Source: Marinobacter sp. C7 (lineage in GTDB: Bacteria; Pseudomonadota; Gammaproteobacteria; Pseudomonadales; Oleiphilaceae). Taken from it: a stretch of 64,000 nt of DNA. Position numbers and translations under genes: made by a program. The DNA is taken from NCBI RefSeq assembly GCF_022343555.1, contig NZ_JAKQZH010000002.1:558001-622000 (forward strand). Direction: 5' to 3'. Below the pieces are notes generated by a model. That model worked only from the letters and a program-made list of their open reading frames with translations, was not told the DNA's origin and ran no database searches. Below are positions 8,277 to 16,329 of this stretch, piece after piece; position 1 is the stretch's first letter, and every line of letters starts with the position of its first letter.

Positions 8277-10143
8277 TGCGGCCTACCTGAGCGTTGTAGC
8301 GGAAGCGCAGGAATTTCTGGGCGTTACTGACCACCTGGAAGGCGTCTTTGAGATGGCTTCTCTCGAAGGGGGAAAGATCCTCGGGCCGTACGTTGTTGTC
8401 CGGGGCCCGGCCGGCTTCGATAGCCAGGGCCTGGTGCCGGATCCGGACGATGGAAATGAATTCGAGCGCGTCGCGCAGGTTGCCGAGATCGTCCTCCAGA
8501 AGGAGCTTGGTCTGGCCGATGGCCTTGAGGCGCTCAAAGGAGTTCTGGGCCCGGGAGCCACAGGCCAGGGCATGGATCCGGATCAGATCCGACAGCGGGG
8601 CGGTGCCGCGCCGTTTCAGGTTGAAGGTCTTGCGGTGCTGGCCATCCTCTTCCAGAACGAAGGTGCGGAAAAAGCCCAGGGGCGGAGTCCGGTTCAGGGC
8701 ATTGCGTGCCATCAGTGAGAGGAAGCGTTGGCTGTGGCTGGCCTTTTCCGCAACCAGCGCTTTGAGTTCCTCGGCAAAGCCGTTCTGGCCGTGAATTCCG
8801 TCCAGATCAAAGAATATGTTGCTGTTCAGCAGCGCGTCGGCCTTGGGGTTCTCTATCCAGTCCGTGAAATAGCCCTTCCACACCCGCAGCGGCTGGCGCC
8901 ATTTCGGGTTGGTGGCCATGATCTCGCCGGTACAGTACTTGTAACCGCATTCCGCCAGGCCGTCGCTGACAAATTTCGCCAGCGCCTGGAAATATTCGTC
9001 GTGCTCGTCGGGCACGAAGCTGTCGTCCAGGATCATGGCGTTGTCCTGGTCGGTTACCACCAGCTGCTCGTCCCGGGCCATGGAGCCCAGTGCCATGAAA
9101 CAGTAAGGAATCGGGGGCGGCCCCAGCTTTTCTTCGCCCAGCTCCAGCAGCCGCTGGGTGAAACTGCGGCCGATGCCGGCCATGGCACTGCCGATCATAT
9201 GGGAGTTGGCGTCCTCGTTGACCATCCGGACAAAGGTATCGGGCACATCCCGGCTGAGCTTCTTGAGGCCCTTGACGTCGTTCTGGTGGTAGATGTTGCT
9301 GACCAGGTACAGGCTGCTCTGGCTCTCGTACTTGACGATGTCCGAGAGTGCGATGACGCCCCGCACCTCGTCCTTGTCCATGACCGGCAGGTGGTGGACG
9401 TTGTTGTGCAGCATCATGAGCATCGCCTCGAATATGTAGGCGCTGGCACGAATGGTGATCAGGCCCTCGGACATGATGTCGCTGATGGGGGTTTCCGATG
9501 GCAGGGCCTCGGTGACAGCCCGCGTGCGCAAGTCCCGGTCGGTGATGATGCCCTTTAACCTGGGCTCGTCGCCGCTCTCGTCCATCAGCAGCAGCGCCGA
9601 AACGCCCTGATCCGTCATGATCCGGGCCGCCTCCTGCAGCCGGACTGTGCAGGGCGCCGAGACCGGCGCACGGGAGATCAGACGGGTGACCTTTGACGTC
9701 ATCAGGTCATTGGACTTCTCCCGACGGGACACCGCGGATCGCAGCCGGGACCGGTCCTCCGTCTCGACAAAATCGGCAAAACCGTCATCGTTTTCAAACA
9801 GGTACTGGAAAGTGGCCTCCGGGATCCGGTAGATGAGGGTATCCTCGAGCGCCTTGGCGGGGAAACGCACGGTCTTGTTCATCAGCAGCCCGAACTGGCC
9901 AAAGATATCGCCCTCTCCGATCCGGTTATAGAGTTCGCCCGAGCGTCGGAAGATCTCCACGGCACCACTGCGAATGTAATAGAGCCACGGGTTGTCCTGG
10001 CCGAACTCCAGGATCTGCGTGCCGGCCCGGAAATACTGAACCTCAACGCCGCCGACCACGTGATCAAGCAGCTCCTCGGGCATTTCGTCAAACGGGGGGA
10101 ACTGGGCCATGTGGTTCCGGATATCAATGAGTTCCGCCTGCAT
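8266..10143 (-). CDS. cNMP-binding/CBS/DUF294 nucleotidyltransferase-like protein
   Basis: A 625-residue cytoplasmic protein with four modules: a cyclic-nucleotide-binding-like domain (about 15-130, with GEGDIFGQFGLL), a pair of CBS domains (about 150-275), a GlnD-like nucleotidyltransferase domain (DUF294, about 300-450, with GSMARDEQLVVTDQDNAMI), and a C-terminal helical DUF294_C domain. The nucleotidyltransferase motif GSxxRxE...(S/T)DxDxx is intact. Such proteins are thought to be signal-sensing regulators, possibly modifying a partner protein, but the target is unknown. The downstream exonuclease gene overlaps by 11 bases. Start ATG 10143 has AGGGAGCG upstream. Confidence 0.88.
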   Translation of the reverse strand: MQAELIDIRNHMAQFPPFDEMPEELLDHVVGGVEVQYFRAGTQILEFGQDNPWLYYIRSGAVEIFRRSGELYNRIGEGDIFGQFGLLMNKTVRFPAKALEDTLIYRIPEATFQYLFENDDGFADFVETEDRSRLRSAVSRREKSNDLMTSKVTRLISRAPVSAPCTVRLQEAARIMTDQGVSALLLMDESGDEPRLKGIITDRDLRTRAVTEALPSETPISDIMSEGLITIRASAYIFEAMLMMLHNNVHHLPVMDKDEVRGVIALSDIVKYESQSSLYLVSNIYHQNDVKGLKKLSRDVPDTFVRMVNEDANSHMIGSAMAGIGRSFTQRLLELGEEKLGPPPIPYCFMALGSMARDEQLVVTDQDNAMILDDSFVPDEHDEYFQALAKFVSDGLAECGYKYCTGEIMATNPKWRQPLRVWKGYFTDWIENPKADALLNSNIFFDLDGIHGQNGFAEELKALVAEKASHSQRFLSLMARNALNRTPPLGFFRTFVLEEDGQHRKTFNLKRRGTAPLSDLIRIHALACGSRAQNSFERLKAIGQTKLLLEDDLGNLRDALEFISIVRIRHQALAIEAGRAPDNNVRPEDLSPFERSHLKDAFQVVSNAQKFLRFRYNAQVGRNAQ

Positions 10144-10236
10144 ATCGCTCCCTGGTGCGCCGTGGGTGAGGTCCGAAAGTTGTTGTTAATCAAGGACTAT
10201 AGCAACCGGAGGGGAAACTGGCCATGAGGGTGGTGT

Positions 10237-10266
10237 ATGGATGGCGACCGGAAGGTCGCCATCCAT
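10237..10266. terminator. Strong 13-bp hairpin downstream of the lipoprotein operon
   Basis: ATGGATGGCGACC at 10237-10249 is perfectly complementary to 10254-10266 across a GGAA loop. It lies just past the 3' end of the minus-strand gene 10283-13288 and upstream of the DUF294 gene. There is no clear U-tract on either side, so it may stabilise the transcript end rather than act as a classic intrinsic terminator. Confidence 0.55.
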
Positions 10267-10282
10267 TGTCCGGGGAGGGCGT

Positions 10283-13200
10283 TTACGGGTTCAGGGACTG
10301 GAAGATGCTCTGGTTGCCACAGGCATCGCCGTTTTCGTAGTCGGTGTCCACTACGTTGTTGATCCAGTAATTCAGCAGCTCCACTCCTTCGGCGTGGGTA
10401 ACGCTGCGGGCGATGGGCGGCATCCGCCTTTGAGGATCGGAATCATCCGCCAGCCGGCAGGACACAATCGAACTGTCGGCATCCCCGGGCACCACGATGT
10501 GCTGACGGCCACAGGAGCCACCGCCGGTGGCGGTCGGTTTCTTGCAGATACCGTAGCCGGCGTCCACGGTCCGGTAGTGGTCGAGGTAATACCCGGTATT
10601 GGAGGCGGCGCCACGATCGTTATGGCAATGCTGGCAGTTCACTTCCAGGTACGCGCGCAGGCGGGCCTCGACATCGGCGTTGGAGCCGGCAGTCTCGCCG
10701 CTGTCACCCGGCAGGTTCCAGTGGGGCAGGCGCTCAATGTTGGTGGCCACGCCGCGACCGTCGATCTGCAGGTCCGGCACGTTGGTCAGGATGCCCTGGT
10801 CCCGCCAGTACTTGAGCTGGTTGACCCGGGGGAACCCTCCCTGGCCCCGCGTGCCCATGAAGGCGGATTCGGGGGCGTAGGCACGGTTCAGGTTGCGCGG
10901 CTTCGGGCCGATCGGTGCACTGCCGGATTCCACGTCATCGTTGCTGTGGCAGGTAATGCACTGGTTGGCGTTGGGGATGGCGTAACTGTCGGTGCTGCCG
11001 GACAGCAGTTCCCCGGTGACCGGGTCCTGATAATGCCAGCTCACCGCCCGGGTACCGCCGCCCAGGGCGAGTTTTGCCACGGGATTGCCCTCACTGTCCT
11101 TGTCCCAGATATAGGTGGGACCATCCCAGAATGCCTTGCCGCTCTCGCTGACCCGCTTGATCAGCAGGCGGGTTTCCACCAGTTCCTCGGTGCCCTGGCT
11201 CTCGTCGGTAAAGGCAAAGGTCTTGACGATCACCGTGCCGGTGGGGAAGTGGATGGTGCCGTTCAGGTTGCCGCCGCCCTGGCCATCCATGTAGACCGCC
11301 TTTGTTCCCGGCGGCACGAAGGCGACCCGGTACTTGGTTGCATAGTCCGAGAACAGCTTGCTGTTGAGTACGAAAGGAACCCCGCCCTCGTTCGGCATGC
11401 TGCGGGGATCGTGGGGATCGGCAAACAGATTGTACTGGTCGAGTCTGGGACAGTTGACTGCCAGGGCCTCCCGGTTGACGCTGCCGGGTTTGCCTGTGTT
11501 GCTGCAGAGCCGGTTGATGTATTCCTCGCTTGGCGCCGGATCAATCGTGCCGCTGGGCTCGAATGGCGGGATCTCCACGCGAGGCAACTCTGGCAGGACC
11601 TTTCCGAACCGGGCCTGACAGTCGTGGACGGATTGGTCTGTGTCGGCGACCGCACCATCCAGACCTGCCAGTACCGATTGCAGGCCTTCCAGGGTGAGGA
11701 TGCTGGTGTCCTGCTCTGCTGCCGCCAGGACGAGTTCCAGTCCCTCGGTGCCATGGAAATTCATGTACGGCTGGCTGTCCGGATCCAGCAGGTTGTCATG
11801 AAAACAGGAACCCCACTGGGGCAGTTTCCGTTCGCCTGCGTCGTTGAACTTGTAGGCGTTGTAGTGACACGACGGGTTCGGGTGCTCATTGGTGTGGATT
11901 GGCTTGCCGTTTTCATCGGCGGGCACAGGATCACCGTTGGCGTCCACCGGGTAGGGGCAGTCCGCATCCAGTTCGTCCAGTAACCCGTCCCAGACAATGT
12001 GCGCGCCCTTACCCGGATTGGTGATGTTTTTCAGGCCGATCAGCGTGGGCAGCACGGTTTCCACCTGACCTTCGAGCAGCACTTTCTCGAAGTTGGGTGG
12101 GGGCAGGTCGTAACCGGAGTTGCGCATCACGTTGTCGTGGATGTGCAGGCCTTCGGTATACGGGTCCAGCTTCTTGTCCGAGGTCTTGCCCTTGCCGTCG
12201 ATCAGCTCATAGCTCGTATAGATGACCGCTGCAGTGCTGTGGTCCTCGAAGGTATTGTTGAAGACCTCGATGTTGTCGTAGCCCAGGGTGATGAAACCCG
12301 TGCCCCGGGGCACGGCGGACACCAGACCGCTGTGGGCGAAGTTGTAGGTGTTGTTGTTGCGGGCCACGTTGTCGTGCATCACCGAGGTGTCGCCGTACTG
12401 GGTGATGTTCTCCAGATCGTAGATCAGGAAACCGCCGGTGTTGCACTCGGCCACGTTGCTGTCGTATTCGCCGCCCTGGACGTTCTCGATCTCGAACCCC
12501 ATAACGTTATAGATGGCCCGGCTGTTGCGGATGATCGCGGTGTTGGTCTGACCCACGTAGATGCCCGCATCCGAGGCGCCGACGGATTCGGAGTTGTCCA
12601 CCAGGATGTTCTCCGATTCCACCGGATAGATGCCGTAGCGGCCACTGGCAGAGCTGGGGATGTAATCCGGAGTCGGGTCCCCCTCGTTCAGCGGCGGGTT
12701 GGTGCACTGCACGTCCAGCCTGCTGGTGTAGTTATCGGCGGTGATGGGGTCGCCACCGCCGGACCAGATGGCCCGCACATTCAGCAGCGTTCCCCATTTG
12801 ACGCCCTTGAGCTTGAAGGCATCACCCGGGGAATCAGCGATGGTCAGGTCGCGCACGGTGATGCCGCGAACGTTGAGCGCTTCCAGACCGGTCACGTTGT
12901 CACTGTCACGGAAAGACAGCACGGTACGGTCCTTGCCACAGCCTTTGATCAGGACGTCCTCGGTGGCCTGGATCAGCAGGCCATGATCCAGCTCGAAAAA
13001 ACCACAGCCGAATTCCAGGGTATCCCCCGGACGCAGCTGGATCATGGCGTTGATCATCTCGTGGGTGGCCTCGGGTCCGGGATCGACCCGGAACGTTCGG
13101 CCGTCACTGAAGCGTTCCACCCGGTTGCCGGCCACACTGTTTTTATCGCCCGCGTTCTCACCGGTCGGTGTTGCATCCGATGAGCCTCCGCCACCGAAGC

Positions 13201-13288
13201 AACCGGTGAGCAACACGAGGGCAGTCATTACGGAAATGAGGCCAAACGGACCCCGTTGCCGACGGTTCTGGATTCTGGTGAAGTTCAT
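10283..13288 (-). CDS. Lipoprotein: parallel beta-helix domain fused to SO2930-type diheme cytochrome c
   Basis: A 1001-residue exported lipoprotein with lipobox LLTGC. Residues about 50-430 are a right-handed beta-helix of the TIGR03805 type, with repeated short strands such as GITVRDLTI, ENILVDNSES and AIIRNSRAIYN. Residues about 600-1000 resemble the SO2930-type diheme c-type cytochrome family (TIGR03806), with heme-binding CITCH and CQHCH and possible Met ligands near RRMPPIA. From memory the two families are normally encoded by adjacent genes, so one chain is notable. It starts 15 bases after the upstream M19-like lipoprotein gene, indicating an operon. Its substrate is unknown; electron transfer at the outer membrane is likely. 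Confidence 0.82.
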   Translation of the reverse strand: MNFTRIQNRRQRGPFGLISVMTALVLLTGCFGGGGSSDATPTGENAGDKNSVAGNRVERFSDGRTFRVDPGPEATHEMINAMIQLRPGDTLEFGCGFFELDHGLLIQATEDVLIKGCGKDRTVLSFRDSDNVTGLEALNVRGITVRDLTIADSPGDAFKLKGVKWGTLLNVRAIWSGGGDPITADNYTSRLDVQCTNPPLNEGDPTPDYIPSSASGRYGIYPVESENILVDNSESVGASDAGIYVGQTNTAIIRNSRAIYNVMGFEIENVQGGEYDSNVAECNTGGFLIYDLENITQYGDTSVMHDNVARNNNTYNFAHSGLVSAVPRGTGFITLGYDNIEVFNNTFEDHSTAAVIYTSYELIDGKGKTSDKKLDPYTEGLHIHDNVMRNSGYDLPPPNFEKVLLEGQVETVLPTLIGLKNITNPGKGAHIVWDGLLDELDADCPYPVDANGDPVPADENGKPIHTNEHPNPSCHYNAYKFNDAGERKLPQWGSCFHDNLLDPDSQPYMNFHGTEGLELVLAAAEQDTSILTLEGLQSVLAGLDGAVADTDQSVHDCQARFGKVLPELPRVEIPPFEPSGTIDPAPSEEYINRLCSNTGKPGSVNREALAVNCPRLDQYNLFADPHDPRSMPNEGGVPFVLNSKLFSDYATKYRVAFVPPGTKAVYMDGQGGGNLNGTIHFPTGTVIVKTFAFTDESQGTEELVETRLLIKRVSESGKAFWDGPTYIWDKDSEGNPVAKLALGGGTRAVSWHYQDPVTGELLSGSTDSYAIPNANQCITCHSNDDVESGSAPIGPKPRNLNRAYAPESAFMGTRGQGGFPRVNQLKYWRDQGILTNVPDLQIDGRGVATNIERLPHWNLPGDSGETAGSNADVEARLRAYLEVNCQHCHNDRGAASNTGYYLDHYRTVDAGYGICKKPTATGGGSCGRQHIVVPGDADSSIVSCRLADDSDPQRRMPPIARSVTHAEGVELLNYWINNVVDTDYENGDACGNQSIFQSLNP

Positions 13289-13303
13289 GGCTTGTTGTTC
13301 TCC

Positions 13304-15772
13304 TTACAACGGGGCGTTTTCAATTCGTTCCCACATCCGCAGGTAGGCTTCGGCGGAGGTGAAAAGCTGATTGATGGCGTCATCGATCTGCTCGGGATCA
13401 GCTGCGCTGTTGCGGATCATGTCTTCGATCTGGTCCGGATACAGGCCGTAGTGGGCAACGCCGCGCCCGTCGTAGAGGCTGAACTCACGGTCACCGGTGC
13501 GCTGGATGTCGAACCGGACCCGGCCATCGATGGAGGTGAACGGATAGAGCGCGGCTTCATCCTCGGCGGTGCCGGAATTGGCTGCCAGCTGGGCGATGCC
13601 GTTGACGTCGGAGGCGAAGCCGGCACCGCCGAAGGGACCGACCTTGTCGTCTTCATTGCGCGGGCGGTTGCCATCCCGGGTCAGCTTGCGTACCCAGTCT
13701 TCCCGGGTGCCACCGAAGGACGCGGTGATGCCGCCCTGGGCAGCAATTCGGTCCCTGAGGGCCTCGGTGCCACCCCAGCCGCCATGGCTGTTGATCACCG
13801 GATAATCCAGCGGTCGGGTTATTTCCAGAATCCGTGCTGCGGCCTTGCGGCTGATGTGATCCGTTTCAATCATCATCTTGCGGCGAATCAGTTCCTCGAT
13901 GAGGAAGTCGCCCAGGTCACTCAGGCCGCGGCGGTTGCAGAGCTGGTCGGTGCCCCGGCGGGGATCGAGAGCGGCCAGTTCCTCGGGGGTCTCAGGGAAC
14001 CGTTCGCCCAGGTAGTCCATCTGGTACAGCAGCTGGTCGATCAGGCCAAAAGGCTGGAGCGAGGCATTCTGATCCGGCTCGCCCCCGGTGTATTCGACGT
14101 TCTCCGGGCATTGCTCGAATTCGACCGGATGGCCGGTCTCCAGCAGGTTTCCGGCATACAGGATCGGGCCGATCCCGATGCCGGTTGAAAGATCCGGCAG
14201 GTGACCACCGAAGGCATTGTCGAACTTGTGGACCGGAAAGATGTTGCGCACACCCAGCTGGTAGAGCTGATCCAGTCGTTCGACGATATCCTCGCGGGTG
14301 CATTCGGCTATCCCGAGAAACTCGCCGCACTTGAACACCTTGGACATCTCGATGCCCAGTACCACGGCGAGCTTGCCATCCCCGATGACCTCGCGGGCTT
14401 CACCCGGACTGGTCACGATCCGGAACCAGCCCTCGCCCGGGCCGCCGTGCTGGGCATCGATGTAATCCTGCATTTCATACATGCGCTGGATCTGTAGAAG
14501 AATGGATTCCATGGGGTCGCAATCGTTCTTTTTCTGTGGATTGATGCGACAGAGGATCTCGTTGTGCACCAGGTGATTGACCAGGATCTTCATGCCCGCC
14601 AGGTGGGCCCGTTCCAGCCAGCGGTAATAGCTCTGGTGATGCTGCAGGGAGTTGTACCTTGGCCAGTCGTTGAAGGTAGGCCAGCCCTGGGTGTCGTGGA
14701 GGCCGATGCCGCTGGTGGCCAGCTCCACGAAACCGGTTGCACCCCAGGGGCCGTGAACGGCTTCGCAGTCTTTCAGGGCGTGGGTCACCCCGAAGCGGTG
14801 GAAAGGGGCGCCGTAATTGACCCGGCCGCCGATGAACTCATAGGCGGAAATATGGGAGTGGGTATCGACGAAGCCGAACACGTCGTCTTTGTCGATGCCC
14901 CGGACATTGCGGAAACGATCCACCTCTTTCAGGTAGATGGCCGGCCCTTGCTCATCAAGCGTCTCGGCGTTCAGTTCTGCTTCCGGGTACTGCTGGCAGC
15001 CCTCCGCCTTGTGCAGGGCAAAACCGCCCGATTCGTCGATCAGAGAGGGTGACACCAGGGCCAGGCCGTTTTCGGTGGTTGTCAGCATCAGGCCGGTTAC
15101 ATCGGATGCCATGTTGAACACCGGTCCCGGGCCGGATCGCTGAAGTTGCCACACCGCCAGATCGCTGGGGGCATCGACCATGGCCAGGGCCGGGTTGACG
15201 GTGGTATCGCCGATCTGATCACCGGTGAACTCAAGGCTCTCACCAATGGCCCGCAGGGCATCCCCCAGGGGAGCGACAGGGTCCAGGATCAGATTGGTGG
15301 TATCCCCAAGCCCGGCGATGAGGTAGCTGATCTCGCCAACAAAATTGCCGGTCTCATCCAGAAATTCCCCCGCCGGATCACTGATGCCAAGCAGTTCGAA
15401 ACGACCGACTTCACCGGCATTGCGCTGATAATCCGACATTAGCAGGTAAGCACCCAGGCGCGTGGGGCGGAGCCGGAAAGCGGTGGCCCGGGCTGCATCG
15501 GAGGTGATCGAATACCGGCCGGAGCCGGGATCGGCGTGCACATACCGACCTTCTGCTTCGAGGGTGTAACAGCCGTTGGCGACGCTGTAGCGATCGACCG
15601 TGACCGCCTCCTTGAACGTGTCGTTGTCGGGAGCAACGACGGGATCTCGGGCCGAGGTTGTTGACTCTCCGGGAGGTGCGCCTGCACCTTCGTCCGAGCC
15701 ACCACAGCCACTGATCAACAGGGCACCGGCAAATGCCCATGCCATTCCGGTGGGCCATTGCTTGTTATACAT
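13304..15772 (-). CDS. Large lipoprotein with M19-peptidase/amidohydrolase-like metal-dependent hydrolase domain
   Basis: An 822-residue exported lipoprotein (lipobox LLISGC, then a Gly/Ser-rich tether). The first 270 residues or so have no family I recognise. From about residue 290 the amidohydrolase-type DTHSHI is followed by M19-like signatures: RNIFPVHKFDNAFGG, GLSDLGDFLIEEL, MMIETDHIS and PVINSHGGWGG, which parallel the Asp-SH and SHS metal-ligand regions of membrane dipeptidases. A secreted zinc hydrolase is therefore likely, with substrate unknown. It is first in an operon with the beta-helix/cytochrome lipoprotein. ATG 15772 has AGAGG upstream, and a hairpin (GTTGCCGG arms, 15794-15814) lies in the leader. 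Confidence 0.72.
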   Translation of the reverse strand: MYNKQWPTGMAWAFAGALLISGCGGSDEGAGAPPGESTTSARDPVVAPDNDTFKEAVTVDRYSVANGCYTLEAEGRYVHADPGSGRYSITSDAARATAFRLRPTRLGAYLLMSDYQRNAGEVGRFELLGISDPAGEFLDETGNFVGEISYLIAGLGDTTNLILDPVAPLGDALRAIGESLEFTGDQIGDTTVNPALAMVDAPSDLAVWQLQRSGPGPVFNMASDVTGLMLTTTENGLALVSPSLIDESGGFALHKAEGCQQYPEAELNAETLDEQGPAIYLKEVDRFRNVRGIDKDDVFGFVDTHSHISAYEFIGGRVNYGAPFHRFGVTHALKDCEAVHGPWGATGFVELATSGIGLHDTQGWPTFNDWPRYNSLQHHQSYYRWLERAHLAGMKILVNHLVHNEILCRINPQKKNDCDPMESILLQIQRMYEMQDYIDAQHGGPGEGWFRIVTSPGEAREVIGDGKLAVVLGIEMSKVFKCGEFLGIAECTREDIVERLDQLYQLGVRNIFPVHKFDNAFGGHLPDLSTGIGIGPILYAGNLLETGHPVEFEQCPENVEYTGGEPDQNASLQPFGLIDQLLYQMDYLGERFPETPEELAALDPRRGTDQLCNRRGLSDLGDFLIEELIRRKMMIETDHISRKAAARILEITRPLDYPVINSHGGWGGTEALRDRIAAQGGITASFGGTREDWVRKLTRDGNRPRNEDDKVGPFGGAGFASDVNGIAQLAANSGTAEDEAALYPFTSIDGRVRFDIQRTGDREFSLYDGRGVAHYGLYPDQIEDMIRNSAADPEQIDDAINQLFTSAEAYLRMWERIENAPL

Positions 15773-15893
15773 GGGGACCTCTCATTCCATTCTGTTGCCG
15801 GGTGGGCCGGCAACTCGTTGTTATTGTTCGCGGTGGTTGGTCGGCACCGGGCGCCGTGACCAAACGTGAGAGGTTGTAACATATGGGTAGAAA

Positions 15894-15909
15894 TGTGATG
15901 GGCATCACA
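15894..15909. promoter_or_regulatory. Perfect CRP/Vfr-type site TGTGA-N6-TCACA
   Basis: TGTGATGGGCATCACA is a perfect 16-base match to the CRP consensus and a near-complete palindrome. It lies between the divergent lipoprotein operon (start codon 122 bases away) and the btuB riboswitch, about 84 bases upstream of the predicted btuB transcription start. Either side could be the target. The AT-containing TATGTT at 15883-15878 (minus) is a possible -10 for the lipoprotein operon. Confidence 0.55.
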
Positions 15910-15950
15910 TCGGGCCATTTTTTGACCAGCTGCACAATTGACGGATTTCG

Positions 15951-15979
15951 TTGACCACTTTGCAGAGGGTTGCTAGCCT
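15951..15979 (+). promoter_or_regulatory. Predicted sigma70 promoter for the btu operon
   Basis: TTGACC at 15951-15956 and TAGCCT at 15974-15979 are separated by 17 bases. Transcription would start near 15986, just ahead of the cobalamin aptamer. A second TTGACC lies at 15922-15927. Confidence 0.5.
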
Positions 15980-15992
15980 TGCCGCACTTTTT

Positions 15993-16185
15993 CCAGGTGT
16001 CCGTCGCAAAGCGCGACGGGTGAAACGGGAAATCGGTGAGCCTGGTACGCCAGCGCAATTCCGATGCTGCCCCCGCAACGGTAAGCAGGAAAACGACAAT
16101 CAAACGCGCCACTGTGCCTCTGGCATGGGAAGGTGATTGTCCGGGAACCGCCAGGGTTCCGCCTGCAAGCCCGGAGACCGGCCTG
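15993..16185 (+). ncRNA. Cobalamin riboswitch
   Basis: Conserved cobalamin-aptamer blocks appear in order: CAGGTG at the 5' side, GGTGAGCCTGGTACGCCAG, the core GCTGCCCCCGCAACGGTAAG at about 16066-16085, GCCACTGTGCC...GGCATGGGAAGG at about 16108-16132, and the closing GCAAGCCCGGAGACCGGCCT at about 16165-16184. The first GCCTGG-type element pairs plausibly with the 3' end. It sits 145 bases before the btuB start codon in the leader of a complete B12-uptake operon, so it should switch btuB off when cobalamin is abundant. The rest of 16186-16329 holds the expression platform and Shine-Dalgarno region; I see no gene in it. Confidence 0.95.
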
Positions 16186-16329
16186 GAAAAACACCCGGAG
16201 TTGCGGTGGGCGGCATGGGTGGGCGTATTCCGGTATCTCCATCTCCATCCGTTTCCGCCTGCCCCCTGACTCTTCCGCAACCAAAACCTGGTTCCCGTGC
16301 GGGTGCGCGCGGTTTGCGGAGAACGTGAT

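Noticed and set aside
11999..13183. A 394-codon plus-strand open frame opposite the beta-helix/cytochrome gene
   Set aside because: The minus strand has a lipobox, beta-helix repeats and heme motifs; the plus frame has none.
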